Assembly (NCBI RefSeq): GCF_006345825.1
Contig: NZ_VCIX01000092.1
Coordinates: 1,922,001 to 1,986,000 of the forward strand
DNA length: 64,000 nt
Direction of reading: 5' to 3'
DNA from: Paenibacillus paridis
Lineage (GTDB): Bacteria; Bacillota; Bacilli; Paenibacillales; Paenibacillaceae
The notes beneath the pieces were generated by a model. The model did not search any database. It was given only the letters and a program-made list of their open reading frames with translations, and was not told the DNA's origin. Below are positions 32,372-41,192 of the stretch, piece after piece. The translations under genes and the position numbers were made by a program. Position 1 is the first letter of the stretch. Each line of letters starts with the position of its first letter.

Positions 32372-33888
32372 GTCAACAAGCCTCCAGTACTGTATAGCAA
32401 TATCTCTTCCTCATTGGTATTGCGGGTTTCCAGCTCTTTAATGACGTAACCATCGTACATGACATAAATGCGATCCGTAATGCCGATCATCTCCGACATT
32501 TCGCTGGAAGCGTACAGGATACACTTCCCGCGACTCGCAAGCTCAGATACAAGCTCATAGATGTCCCGTTTCGCTCCTACGTCCACCCCTTTGGTCGGTT
32601 CGTCAAAAATATAAACATCCGCGTCCGCAAGGAGCCATTTGCCGATAGCAACCTTCTGCTGGTTCCCGCCTGAGAGATTTTTCACCTTGGCATGCTCATT
32701 TGGTGTCTTGATGCCTAGGCTTCGAATCAGCTCCCCAGACGCATTCTTTTCCTTGGATTTGCTAAGCCACGGACCCAAGCTTGTGAAACGGGACAAAATA
32801 GCCGCTGTCAGATTAACGCCTACCGATTCCTCTACAAAGACGCCTTCGCGTCTGCGCTCTTCCGGGACTAGCGCCAGCCCGTTTTTCACTGCCTGATACG
32901 GTGACTGTACTCTCAGCCGTCTGTTGTTCATGTACAGCTCGCCGGAAGCATCCGGTGCAGCTCCGAACAATGCTCGGCAAAGCTCGGTCTTGCCTGCGCC
33001 TACCAAGCCGCCTATCCCCACGATTTCCCCTTTATGAATATGGAGATCGACACCGTGAACTTTATCGTTGTCACGCATAGACTTGACCTCGAACCATTTT
33101 TCGCCAATGACTCGCTCCGTCCTCGGAAATTGCCCGTCCAGCTTAGAGCCTAGCATATATTCGACGACTTTATGCTGATCAACGCTTGCCAGCTGCTCCC
33201 GTATGACAAGCTGGCCATCTCTCATAATCGTAATATCGTCGCAGATTTCATATAATTCAGGCAGACGATGAGAAATGAAAATAATACCGACGCCTTCCGA
33301 TTTTAGAAACCGGATTAATCGAAATAACTGTTCGGTCTCGCTATGGCTAAGCGGAGCGGTCGGCTCATCCAATACGAGAAAGCGGCATTGCTTCGAAACC
33401 GAACGTGCGATAAGCACCATCTGCTTCTCTGCGAGCGTCAGCTCCTGTACAAGCTTTCTGGTTGGAACCTTAACGTTCATGCGATCCAAAATGGCTTGCG
33501 CAGATTGATGCAGCTTTTTCCACTTAATGAGATGCTTGCCCTTCATATCGTGTACGGTCTGCTCAAGCATAATATTTTCGCCTACTGACAAATTAGGAAT
33601 TAAGGCAGTGTCTACCTCTTGATACACGACTTGAATGCCATTGTCCTTTGCATCCTTCGGCGTCCTGATCCGCACATCCTTGCCATCTATAGAGATACTG
33701 CCCGTATAATGGTCGTATGCGCCGGCTAGCACCTTCATGAGCGTTGATTTCCCAGCGCCATTAGCGCCAATCAAGGCATGGGCCCTGCCGGATTCCGTAT
33801 GAAAGTCAACATCGGTTAACGCCTTGACGCCTGGAAAGGCAATGGATATCCGTTTCATATCCAGACGGCTTGCCTTCGAGTCTGCCAA
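32368..33888 (-). CDS. Sugar ABC transporter ATPase (RbsA/AraG-like, two NBDs)
   Basis: A 506-aa protein started at the TTG at 33888, with a GGAAGGTGGGG purine run just upstream; a longer frame to 34017 runs back through the stem-loop and is discarded. It has two ATP-binding domains. The first has GANGAGKSTLMKVLAGAYD and the degenerate signature LTLAEKQMVLIARS; the second has GLVGAGKTELCRALFGA, signature NLSGGNQQKVAIGKW and EPTKGVDVGAKRDI. This is the double-NBD architecture of CUT2 importers. It drives uptake with the downstream permease and the upstream lipoprotein. Confidence 0.87.
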   Translation of the reverse strand: MADSKASRLDMKRISIAFPGVKALTDVDFHTESGRAHALIGANGAGKSTLMKVLAGAYDHYTGSISIDGKDVRIRTPKDAKDNGIQVVYQEVDTALIPNLSVGENIMLEQTVHDMKGKHLIKWKKLHQSAQAILDRMNVKVPTRKLVQELTLAEKQMVLIARSVSKQCRFLVLDEPTAPLSHSETEQLFRLIRFLKSEGVGIIFISHRLPELYEICDDITIMRDGQLVIREQLASVDQHKVVEYMLGSKLDGQFPRTERVIGEKWFEVKSMRDNDKVHGVDLHIHKGEIVGIGGLVGAGKTELCRALFGAAPDASGELYMNNRRLRVQSPYQAVKNGLALVPEERRREGVFVEESVGVNLTAAILSRFTSLGPWLSKSKEKNASGELIRSLGIKTPNEHAKVKNLSGGNQQKVAIGKWLLADADVYIFDEPTKGVDVGAKRDIYELVSELASRGKCILYASSEMSEMIGITDRIYVMYDGYVIKELETRNTNEEEILLYSTGGLLT

Positions 33889-33918
33889 CAGCCCCACCTT
33901 CCTCTCCAAACAGGATTT

Positions 33919-33948
33919 AGCGCCCTTGTCCGCTTGGACAAGGGCGCT
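33919..33948 (-). promoter_or_regulatory. Intercistronic stem-loop between binding-protein and ATPase genes
   Basis: AGCGCCCTTGTCC (33919-33931) and GGACAAGGGCGCT (33936-33948) form a 13-bp perfect stem with a GCTT loop. No T tract follows in the direction of transcription, so it is a processing or partial-attenuation hairpin rather than a full terminator. Such hairpins make binding-protein mRNA more abundant than that of the ATPase. Confidence 0.65.
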
Positions 33949-33980
33949 ATTTTTAAAACTGATTATACCATTTTTTCGGT

Positions 33981-35105
33981 TTATTTGCCGTAAATGGTTT
34001 TTAGGGATTTCATCCAATCTTCCAAGAATGCATCAGTCGTTCCCCATCCAGGAATAATCGTAGCCAAGCTCACCATATTTACTGGATCTGCTGATTTGCT
34101 TAGTTCTGCTTGATCAATAAGAGCAGCTTCCAAATTATAAGTAGCAGGCGTTTCTTCGCCAGCAATTTTTTTGGCAAGCAATCTTACGTTTACAGCGCCA
34201 ATCATTTTCGGATCAACAGCAGCCGTTGCTGCCCATGGGCTGTTTTCTTCCTGCATTACTTGCAAGTCCGCATTCGAGACGTCAATTCCGTAAATTTTGA
34301 TTTCTGTGCGTCCTGCTTCAATAATTGCTCTTGCTGCACCAATCGCGAAAGCGTCCCATGTCGCAAAAATCGCGTCGATCTCGCCTTTTGGATGCTTCGT
34401 CAGCATAGCAGCAACTGCATTTTGCGTATCTACCGAAGTGTTGTTATTGGCAACGCCAAAGCGCTCTACTTCTTTGATGCCTGGATATTTGGCCAACGTA
34501 TCCTGATATACTTTGTTGCGGCGAATCATTGGCGGAAAGCCATCTACCCACAAGTATACGATTTTTGCTTCTTCGCCTTTCTCCTTGACCAATTGATCCA
34601 ACGAGAATTGTGCAAGCGCTTCGTCATCCTGCGATGTTAGCGTAACGCCAGGAATGGCAGACAATTCACCAACGGAGTCAAATGCGACTACCGGAATGCC
34701 CTTGTCCGTCAACTTTTGGACAGCTTCCACTGTAGCTGGATCATCACCGTGAGAAATAACGACACCGTCATAACCACCGTCGGTTGCTTGCGCAATCGCA
34801 TCATGGAACTTAGCTGTATCGCCATTAGCTGAGAAGGTATCCACTTTAAAGCCTAGTGATTCCCCTTCTTGCTTTGCTCCTGCCAAATATTGTGCTGTAT
34901 GGTCATCTCCGCCGATTTTACGGATAACCATCAGCTTGATGTCCTTCTTCTCCGCAATGGCCGCCGGTAAATTTTCAATGCTTGCTTTGTCCGTACCTGC
35001 GGTAGCCCCTGTGTTTCCTTCGCTCTTTGCTTGCCCGCAGCCCGTTGCGATAATGACAATTGCCATTAGCAAGCCGAACACGCTGCGTAGTTTCTTGTTA
35101 GTCAT
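33981..35105 (-). CDS. Sugar ABC transporter substrate-binding lipoprotein
   Basis: A 374-aa lipoprotein. Residues 1-22 are a type II signal peptide with lipobox IATG-Cys23. The mature part is a type-1 periplasmic-binding fold, with IKLMVIRKIGGDDHTAQYLA and the sugar-binding-like YDGVVISHGDDPATVEA and GIPVVAFDSVG. It is related to RbsB/XylF-type proteins. The gene is the first of the transporter operon. A 7-bp inverted repeat lies about 26 bp upstream of the start. The substrate may be arabinose, xylose or another pentose because araA is close, but that is inference. Confidence 0.85.
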   Translation of the reverse strand: MTNKKLRSVFGLLMAIVIIATGCGQAKSEGNTGATAGTDKASIENLPAAIAEKKDIKLMVIRKIGGDDHTAQYLAGAKQEGESLGFKVDTFSANGDTAKFHDAIAQATDGGYDGVVISHGDDPATVEAVQKLTDKGIPVVAFDSVGELSAIPGVTLTSQDDEALAQFSLDQLVKEKGEEAKIVYLWVDGFPPMIRRNKVYQDTLAKYPGIKEVERFGVANNNTSVDTQNAVAAMLTKHPKGEIDAIFATWDAFAIGAARAIIEAGRTEIKIYGIDVSNADLQVMQEENSPWAATAAVDPKMIGAVNVRLLAKKIAGEETPATYNLEAALIDQAELSKSADPVNMVSLATIIPGWGTTDAFLEDWMKSLKTIYGK

Positions 35106-35130
35106 GCTGTCTTCTCCCCCTGTACCTATC

Positions 35131-35150
35131 TACTATTTTTAATAATAGTA
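35131..35150. promoter_or_regulatory. Inverted repeat upstream of the binding-protein gene
   Basis: TACTATT (35131-35137) and AATAGTA (35144-35150) are perfect inverted halves with a 6-bp spacer. Position, 26 bp before the ATG, suits an operator for the ABC transporter operon. Confidence 0.4.
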
Positions 35151-35288
35151 ATCCTATCGGATATTTAATTTGCCGTCAATACATTTTTATGATAATAAGG
35201 ATCTCCTTCACTAGTTCTCATAAACATGCCGACTTGTCTTCGAAAAAATGGTAAAATAAAAACGAACAAACTGAAAGGCGGAGATTAC

Positions 35289-36044
35289 ATGATCCATCAT
35301 TTCGTTATTGAGCCCAAAAATGACATTGCCTTCGAAAACGAGGCGGAACTCATAGAAAAATGCAAGGAATGGGGTTTGCTTTCCGAGAAAGCCTCTAAGT
35401 CAAAATCATTCACTTACAAACGTAGCGGCTTGAGCTTAGCTTGCACCATTACGGGCTTCGTAGATCGAATGACAGCTGTCATTACGTTTGAAGACGGTCA
35501 GAGGCATTGCATTCATCCCTCGTTCTTAAAGGAGATGCAGGCTGCGAACTATGGCCTAAAAGTATCAGCTGTCCCTGAGGAGTCTCTCCAAGCAGACAAC
35601 GCTGACATGGTGGAGTTGGATACGCTGCCGGTTGCCGTTTTGGAATCTGAGCCGAAGGTTGAAGAGGAACCCCAAGTCATCCCTAGCGATGAGCCAAAAG
35701 CTGCTCCAAAGAGCAAAGCCAAAAAAGAAAAAGCACCGAAGCTTGAACTTCCTGAAGCAAAAGTAAAAATGGTCGCGACCGTCAAAGAATTTACGACCGT
35801 CCCGAACAATTTCTCCGATACGGAGGATGAAGTTGTTATTTACGAGGCGGTTGCGATCCTAGAACCTGAGTTAGCCGTCGGCGATGCTTGGTCCAGCCAC
35901 AGCGCTACGCTCAAGAAATTTGAGCTGGAAATAGGCGATACGATTCATTTTGAAGGCAAAATCGTGGCTAAGAAGCTGACGAAGCACCCTATCCCCTATA
36001 AAATTAACAACCCAGCCAAAATTCAAAAAGAAAAAGCCGAATAA
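35289..36044 (+). CDS. Uncharacterised two-domain protein with charged linker
   Basis: A 251-aa protein started at the ATG at 35289 (GGCGGAG 6 nt upstream); the longer frame from 35226 is upstream of this site. Residues about 1-85 form a folded N-terminal domain (HHFVIEPKNDIAFENEAELI). Residues about 95-165 are a low-complexity Pro/Lys/Glu linker. The C-terminal 80 residues are beta-rich, perhaps OB-like (ELEIGDTIHFEGKIVAKKL). I do not recognise the family. It is divergent from the transporter operon and has its own terminator. Confidence 0.65.
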   Translation: MIHHFVIEPKNDIAFENEAELIEKCKEWGLLSEKASKSKSFTYKRSGLSLACTITGFVDRMTAVITFEDGQRHCIHPSFLKEMQAANYGLKVSAVPEESLQADNADMVELDTLPVAVLESEPKVEEEPQVIPSDEPKAAPKSKAKKEKAPKLELPEAKVKMVATVKEFTTVPNNFSDTEDEVVIYEAVAILEPELAVGDAWSSHSATLKKFELEIGDTIHFEGKIVAKKLTKHPIPYKINNPAKIQKEKAE

Positions 36045-36051
36045 CAGCCAG

Positions 36052-36084
36052 AAAGAGGAGCATGCAATCGCATGCTCCTCTTTC
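36052..36084. terminator. Bidirectional terminator
   Basis: AAAGAGGAGCATGC (36052-36065) and GCATGCTCCTCTTT (36070-36083) form a 14-bp perfect stem with an AATC loop. It separates the preceding gene from convergent araA. Confidence 0.8.
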
Positions 36085-36114
36085 TATAGACACCGTTAAG
36101 ATCTGGACAATTTA

Positions 36115-37605
36115 TTAACGAATCCGGTAGCTGAGGTCATTCCAACGAAGCTCGTTGCGAATGCTGCGTACGGATGAATGCTTATCGATAACGACAGTCT
36201 CAATCCCTACGAGATCAGCCCAATCGACTAGTTGCTCAGTCGTCACCACATAAGAGAATACCGTGTGGTGCGCGCCGCCGGCATAAATCCAGCTCTCCGC
36301 TGCGTCGCGCAATGACGGCTCTGGCTTCCACAGCACGCGGGCAACCGGAAGCTTAGGCATTTCATGCGTAGGCTTGACTGCATCCACTTGATTGATAATG
36401 AGGCGGAAACGATTGCCTAGATCGACTAGGGAAGCGTTCAGCGCTGCGCCTGAACGACCGTCGAATACGATACGTGCTGGATCAGCCTTGCCGCCAATGC
36501 CGAGCGGATGAACCTCAATCTTCGGACGAGCGTCAGCAATTGTCGGACATACCTCAAGCATATGGGAACCAAGCACAAGCTCATTTCCTTCTTCAAGATG
36601 ATACGTGTAATCTTCCATAAAGGAAGTGCCTTTGTTGTTCGCAATCAGCTTCATCAAGCGCGTAAGCGCAGAGGTCTTCCAGTCGCCTTCTCCGCCGAAG
36701 CCATAGCCTTGCTCCATCAGACGTTGAACGGCTAGGCCAGGAAGCTGCTTCATGCCGTGCAAATCTTCGAAGGAAGTGGTGAACGCCGAGAAGCCGCCCT
36801 CTTGCAAGAAAGCTTTGAGTCCAAGCTCAATGCGGGCTTGTTCGCCGATGGATGCCCAAGATGCGGCATTCCCGCGAGTTTCGGAGGAAATCACGTATTG
36901 CTCGCTGTATTCTTCAAGAAGCTGCTTCACTTCCGAATCGGAAACCTCATTCATGCGGGCAACCAAATCCCCGATGCCATAACCGTTGATCGACCATCCA
37001 AACTTGATTTGCGCTTCAACTTTATCGCCTTCGGTAACAGAAACCTGGCGCATGTTGTCGCCGAAACGAGCAACCTTCAGATGACGGCCTTCATTTACAG
37101 CAATAGCCGTACCCATCCAGCTGCCGATCCGAGCACGGGTCTCGTTATCTTCCCAATGGCCGGTTACAACTTTGCGCTCTATACCGAGACGGGAGAAAAT
37201 ATGTCCGTATTCACGGTCACCATGCGCGGATTGGTTCGTGTTCATAAAATCCATATCAATCGTTTCCCAAGGAATGTCCCGGTTGAATTGCGTATGAAGG
37301 TGAAGAAGCGGCTTCCGAAGCTCGGACAAGCCATGAATCCACATCTTCGCCGGGGAGAACGTATGCATCCAAGTGATAATTCCGGCACAGCTCTCATCCG
37401 CTTTCGCCTCAATACAAAGCTTGAAAATATCTTCCGGCGTCGTTACTACCGGTTTGAACACGATTTCAGAGGTAATGACAGCAGAATCATTTAATGCCGC
37501 AGTAATAATCCGTGAATGCTGGGCAACTTCCTCCAACGTCTCCGGTCCGTACAAGTGCTGACTTCCGGTAACAAACCAAAATTGATAAGGTTTTACTTGC
37601 AACAT
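36115..37605 (-). CDS. araA: L-arabinose isomerase
   Basis: A 496-aa protein of the length of the family (about 490-500). It begins VKPYQFWFVTGSQHLYGPET, the characteristic AraA start. The manganese-site region is present: GYGFGGEGDWKTSALTRLMK, FMEDYTYHLEEG, GSHMLEVCP and HHTVFSYVV. It interconverts L-arabinose and L-ribulose, the first step of arabinose use. It stands alone here; araB and araD are not in the window. Two AraR-like operators 44 bp apart lie 147-206 bp upstream, so repression by an AraR homologue is likely. The upstream leader also carries a 39-bp tandem repeat. Confidence 0.95.
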   Translation of the reverse strand: MLQVKPYQFWFVTGSQHLYGPETLEEVAQHSRIITAALNDSAVITSEIVFKPVVTTPEDIFKLCIEAKADESCAGIITWMHTFSPAKMWIHGLSELRKPLLHLHTQFNRDIPWETIDMDFMNTNQSAHGDREYGHIFSRLGIERKVVTGHWEDNETRARIGSWMGTAIAVNEGRHLKVARFGDNMRQVSVTEGDKVEAQIKFGWSINGYGIGDLVARMNEVSDSEVKQLLEEYSEQYVISSETRGNAASWASIGEQARIELGLKAFLQEGGFSAFTTSFEDLHGMKQLPGLAVQRLMEQGYGFGGEGDWKTSALTRLMKLIANNKGTSFMEDYTYHLEEGNELVLGSHMLEVCPTIADARPKIEVHPLGIGGKADPARIVFDGRSGAALNASLVDLGNRFRLIINQVDAVKPTHEMPKLPVARVLWKPEPSLRDAAESWIYAGGAHHTVFSYVVTTEQLVDWADLVGIETVVIDKHSSVRSIRNELRWNDLSYRIR

Positions 37606-37625
37606 TTAATGGTTCCTCCTTAAGT

Positions 37626-37700
37626 TTTGCGAATGCAAAACTGCTTCGTAAGCATTCACTTCGATTTGCGAATGCAAAACTGCTTCGTAAGCATTCACTT
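37626..37700. repeat. 39-bp tandem repeat in the araA leader
   Basis: A 36-bp block (TTTGCGAATGCAAAACTGCT and 16 more bases) occurs at 37626-37661 and again, base for base, at 37665-37700. Each copy contains GAATGC and GCATTC as inverted halves separated by 15 bp, so each can form a stem-loop. Confidence 0.85.
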
Positions 37701-37751
37701 GTCTCAAATCCTATTCATCGTTTAGAAAATACAATAGCCTTTACAAGTTCA

Positions 37752-37767
37752 ACTTGTACGGACATTA
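37752..37767. promoter_or_regulatory. AraR-like operator, proximal box
   Basis: ACTTGTACGGACATTA matches the B. subtilis AraR palindrome ATTTGTACGTACAAAT at 11 of 16 places. It lies about 150 bp before the araA start. Confidence 0.55.
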
Positions 37768-37795
37768 GTGCGAATAATCACTGGTATGACGGAGC

Positions 37796-37811
37796 ACTTG
37801 TACATACAACT
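37796..37811. promoter_or_regulatory. AraR-like operator, distal box
   Basis: ACTTGTACATACAACT matches the AraR palindrome at 13 of 16 places. Its centre is 44 bp from that of the proximal box, four helical turns, as in co-operative AraR binding. Confidence 0.7.
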
Positions 37812-37923
37812 TGACGTACGTTTATCATACTCCGAACAAGGAAGGTTTTCAATATCATTCCCTTATAATTTTCAAATCTTAATTAGGTTGAACTTAAAAA
37901 TTAAGCAGCCTCCCCTATGAAAG

Positions 37924-38112
37924 TTACTCTATTTGCTCCAGACGGTAGGTATATCCGCAGAAGGAGCAGCGAAACAAGACGCTTCTATCCCCTACTGTAA
38001 AAGTCAGCCTATCGTCATCCTCAATTTCGATAAATTCTCTTCCATGCTCGTCCCGATCACCTGTTGCAAACATTGCTGTTTTATTGCCGCATTCACATTC
38101 AAAACTCATCAT
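37924..38112 (-). CDS. Small zinc-ribbon-like protein
   Basis: A 62-aa protein from the ATG at 38112, with AGGAG about 10 nt upstream. It has CECG at the N-terminus and CSFCG near the C-terminus, a likely zinc-ribbon pair, and an acidic middle (IEIEDDDRLTF). Function unknown. It is monocistronic and divergent from the methyltransferase gene at 38319. Confidence 0.65.
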   Translation of the reverse strand: MMSFECECGNKTAMFATGDRDEHGREFIEIEDDDRLTFTVGDRSVLFRCSFCGYTYRLEQIE

Positions 38113-38318
38113 AATCAAGTATCTCCTCTTTTTTAAAAGATATCTTTGTCCACAATGAAGCAGCATCGTTGCAGCCGCGGTACTCTTACCTTCGGGTTAC
38201 GAATAAATACCAGCCTATAAATGACACGGTTTCATTGCTTCATTGAGTTACCTTCGATATAATTAGCGTTGACATTATTATATTACAAAAACAACGTCAA
38301 GGAAGGGTTACGAATAAC

Positions 38319-39185
38319 ATGTACATAGCAGATAAATGGATGGATTACGAGGTTATAGATACGGGTGATGGAGACAAGCTGGAGCGTTGGGGCAATTACA
38401 CGCTTCGCAGGCCTGACCCGCAAATTATTTGGCCGATTGTCAATGAAACTGGACTTTGGAAAAAAGCAGATGGGCATTACCATCGCAGCAACTCTGGCGG
38501 TGGCCAGTGGTCAATGAACGACTCGCTGCCTGAACGCTGGACGATTTCCTATGGCGAGCTTAACTTCCATATTAAGCCAACCAATTTCAAGCATACCGGC
38601 TTATTTCCGGAACAAGCCGTCAACTGGAGCTGGATGATGGACAAAATCCGCTCGGCAGGCCGCCCAATCCGTGTTTTAAACCTGTTTGCCTACTCTGGAG
38701 GAGCAACAGTTGCCGCTGCAGCTGCAGGCGCAGAAGTCTGCCACGTCGACGCTGCCAAGGGCATGGTGCAATGGGCTAAAGATAACGCTCAGCTCTCAGG
38801 TCTCGAATCGGCTCCAATCCGTTACATTACGGACGATGTATTCAAGTTCGTTCAACGCGAACAGCGCCGCGGCAAACAGTATGACGCCATTATTATGGAC
38901 CCGCCTTCTTACGGACGCGGACCAAATGGGGAAACCTGGAAGCTTGAAGAGAATCTATTCCCATTTCTTCAATCCTGCACAACCATCTTATCAGACAATC
39001 CGTTATTTTTGTTAATCAACTCCTATACGACGGGTCTATCGCCATCTGTGCTGCATAATTTGCTTCATATGACGATGAATGCCAAGTACGGCGGCGAAAT
39101 TAATTGCGGCGAGATCGGGTTGCCCATTACCAAATCCGGATTGAATTTACCGTGCGGCATTCTGGGACGATGGGAGTCCAAGTAA
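38319..39185 (+). CDS. Class I SAM-dependent methyltransferase, RlmI-like rRNA methyltransferase group
   Basis: A 288-aa enzyme. The SAM-binding motif is RVLNLFAYSGGATVAAAAAG, followed by AEVCHVDAAKGMVQWAKDN. The catalytic motif IV reads IIMDPPSYGRGPNGETW, typical of the COG1092/RlmI-like 23S rRNA methyltransferases, though it lacks an obvious N-terminal PUA domain. The start has AAGGAAGG about 12 nt upstream. The stop overlaps the ATG of the following pseudouridine synthase (TAATG), so these two RNA-modifying enzymes are made together. Confidence 0.8.
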   Translation: MYIADKWMDYEVIDTGDGDKLERWGNYTLRRPDPQIIWPIVNETGLWKKADGHYHRSNSGGGQWSMNDSLPERWTISYGELNFHIKPTNFKHTGLFPEQAVNWSWMMDKIRSAGRPIRVLNLFAYSGGATVAAAAAGAEVCHVDAAKGMVQWAKDNAQLSGLESAPIRYITDDVFKFVQREQRRGKQYDAIIMDPPSYGRGPNGETWKLEENLFPFLQSCTTILSDNPLFLLINSYTTGLSPSVLHNLLHMTMNAKYGGEINCGEIGLPITKSGLNLPCGILGRWESK

Positions 39186-39898
39186 TGCCAATCACGGTAC
39201 TATTCGAGGATAACCATGTGCTGGCTGTCGTCAAGCCACCGGGCATTTTGTCCCAAGAGGACGATACCGGTGATGCTGACATGCTTACGCTCCTGAAACA
39301 GGATTTAAAAGAGAGACATAACAAGCCGGGGAATGTATTTCTCGGCCTGGTCCACCGTCTGGACCGTATGGTGGGCGGTGCCATGGTTTTTGCTAAAACC
39401 TCGAAAGCTGCTTCTCGATTATCCGAGTCTGTTCGAAGCCGCCAATTCGGCAAAACGTATGTATGCGTGGTACAAGGTTCTCCCGCCAAGCCACAGGCCC
39501 AATTAACGCATTATATTCTTAAGGACAGCAAGCAAAATCAAGTGACGGTCTACAACAAGCCTGTTGGCGAAGCAAAAGAAGCTGTTCTCGATTATGAAGT
39601 AACAGCAGTGACTGGCCGTTATTCACTCGTTGCAGTAAAACTCCATACTGGACGGCCTCATCAAATTCGCGCACAGCTTGCGCATATAGGATGTCCGCTT
39701 GTCGGCGACCTTAAATATGGTGCGAAGCCGACCGGAGGCATATCTGAAATTGCCTTATGGTCAACCTCCGTATCCACTCCCCATCCCGTCTCAAAAGAAT
39801 GGATGGTATTCCGCTCCATTCCAAGCGGCTCCGCAGCGTGGTCCTGGTGGTCCTATGAGCAGCTTGAAGTGGCCTCCAGTATGCTGAGCAATGGATGA
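39185..39898 (+). CDS. RluA-family pseudouridine synthase
   Basis: A 237-aa enzyme. I start it at the ATG at 39185, which overlaps the previous stop and has GGGAG 8 nt upstream; the open frame from 39104 is inside the methyltransferase. The catalytic aspartate is in LVHRLDRMVGGAMVFAKT, and the RNA-binding tail has TGRPHQIRAQLAHIGCPLVG. The family isomerises uridines in rRNA or tRNA. It lacks an N-terminal S4 domain, as do many short RluA-type enzymes. Confidence 0.87.
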   Translation: MPITVLFEDNHVLAVVKPPGILSQEDDTGDADMLTLLKQDLKERHNKPGNVFLGLVHRLDRMVGGAMVFAKTSKAASRLSESVRSRQFGKTYVCVVQGSPAKPQAQLTHYILKDSKQNQVTVYNKPVGEAKEAVLDYEVTAVTGRYSLVAVKLHTGRPHQIRAQLAHIGCPLVGDLKYGAKPTGGISEIALWSTSVSTPHPVSKEWMVFRSIPSGSAAWSWWSYEQLEVASSMLSNG

Positions 39899-39918
39899 AC
39901 AGGAAGGAAGATCACTAA

Positions 39919-41178
39919 ATGCGCCGCAAAAGGGCCCATCGTAAGTTTCAAACCGTTCTATTATTGCTTAGTGTGATCGGTCTATTGATTATATTTTTGG
40001 TTCCCTCTCTTTTCGAGAGGGCAACCGCACCTCCTGCTCCAATGACAGAGGCAACAGCAGAGCCTTCTCCGGACGAGCAAGCAACCATCACGCCTTCACC
40101 GTCACCGACTCCTGCACTGCCTACTCCATCGCCAGAACCTGTTTATGCCGATGCGGTATGGATGGCTGTTGGCGATATCATGATGCACACCCCTCAGCTT
40201 CCCGGATCCTACGACAAGGCGACGAAACGATATAATTTCGATCCTTTTTTCGCAGAGGTCAAGCCGATTCTCGAACAGGGGGATTGGGTTATCGCGAACC
40301 TAGAAACGCCAATGGCAGGAGCTGACTTCGGTTACTCCGGTTATCCGAACTTCAATGCCCCCACCGAGCTCGGAGATGCACTGAAGAATGCTGGCTTTAA
40401 CCTGATCACTAATGCTAATAATCACTCCTTGGATCAAGGCGAATCCGGTGTGCTGCGCACGCTCGAGAACTTAAAGGCACTGGATATACCGACAAAAGGC
40501 ACGGCTGCCTCGCAGGAAGAAGCAGACGATATTCTCCTGTCCGAGAAAAATGGAATAGTTATGGGATTGCTTGCTTATACGTATGGTACGAATGGCATTC
40601 CGTTGCCTGAAGGAAAACCATATCTGGTTTCGCTGATCGATGAGAATAAAATTATCGCAGACATCACCCGGCTTAAGGAAGCAGGCGCGGATCTGATTAC
40701 GGTCTCCCTTCATTTTGGAACGGAATATCAAACTACGCCAAATGAAGAACAGAAACGTCTTGCAAGAAAGCTCGTCGCTGCGGGAGCAGACATTATCGCA
40801 GGCTCTCATCCGCATGTCATACAGCCCTACGAAGTCATTGAAACGTCAGACGAGAACGGACATGCCAAAAAGGGCCTTATCATTTATTCCATGGGTAATT
40901 TTATTTCCAACCAACGGGGCGACACGAAGGATTACGGGGTTATTTTCAAAGTTAATGTTCGTAAAAATATGAATGACGGCACGGTCGACCTGACAGAAAT
41001 TGAATCCATTCCAACCTGGGTGCATCGCTATAAACCGGATCATTCCTATCGGTACCGGATTTTGCCAATTGAAGATACGCTTGCAGCATCCAGCGATACG
41101 CTATTAACCAAAGCCGACTACGATGTGCTTCAAAAAAATGTTGACCTGCTGCGCAATCGGCTCGAGTCGATGAAATAA
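39919..41178 (+). CDS. CapA-family protein (poly-gamma-glutamate capsule type)
   Basis: A 419-aa protein. One N-terminal membrane segment (about 12-32, LLLLSVIGLLIIFLVPSLF) precedes a Pro/Ser/Thr-rich linker (residues 36-72). The rest is a metallophosphatase-like PgsA/CapA domain, with AVGDIMMHTPQL, ANLETPMAG, ITNANNHSLDQGESG and ADIIAGSHPHVIQPYE. CapA takes part in poly-gamma-glutamate export or synthesis in Bacillus, but many family members have no such role. No capB or capC is next to it. GGAAGG lies about 9 nt before the ATG. Confidence 0.85.
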   Translation: MRRKRAHRKFQTVLLLLSVIGLLIIFLVPSLFERATAPPAPMTEATAEPSPDEQATITPSPSPTPALPTPSPEPVYADAVWMAVGDIMMHTPQLPGSYDKATKRYNFDPFFAEVKPILEQGDWVIANLETPMAGADFGYSGYPNFNAPTELGDALKNAGFNLITNANNHSLDQGESGVLRTLENLKALDIPTKGTAASQEEADDILLSEKNGIVMGLLAYTYGTNGIPLPEGKPYLVSLIDENKIIADITRLKEAGADLITVSLHFGTEYQTTPNEEQKRLARKLVAAGADIIAGSHPHVIQPYEVIETSDENGHAKKGLIIYSMGNFISNQRGDTKDYGVIFKVNVRKNMNDGTVDLTEIESIPTWVHRYKPDHSYRYRILPIEDTLAASSDTLLTKADYDVLQKNVDLLRNRLESMK

Positions 41179-41192
41179 TGGAGCTCCTTCAT

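Noticed and set aside
33889..34017. Longer N-terminus of the sugar ATPase
   Set aside because: It reads through the 13-bp stem-loop and into the binding-protein gene, and has no family match.
37924..38166. 80-aa start of the zinc-ribbon protein at 38166
   Set aside because: The AGGAG site fits the inner ATG at 38112, and the extra 18 residues are not zinc-ribbon-like.
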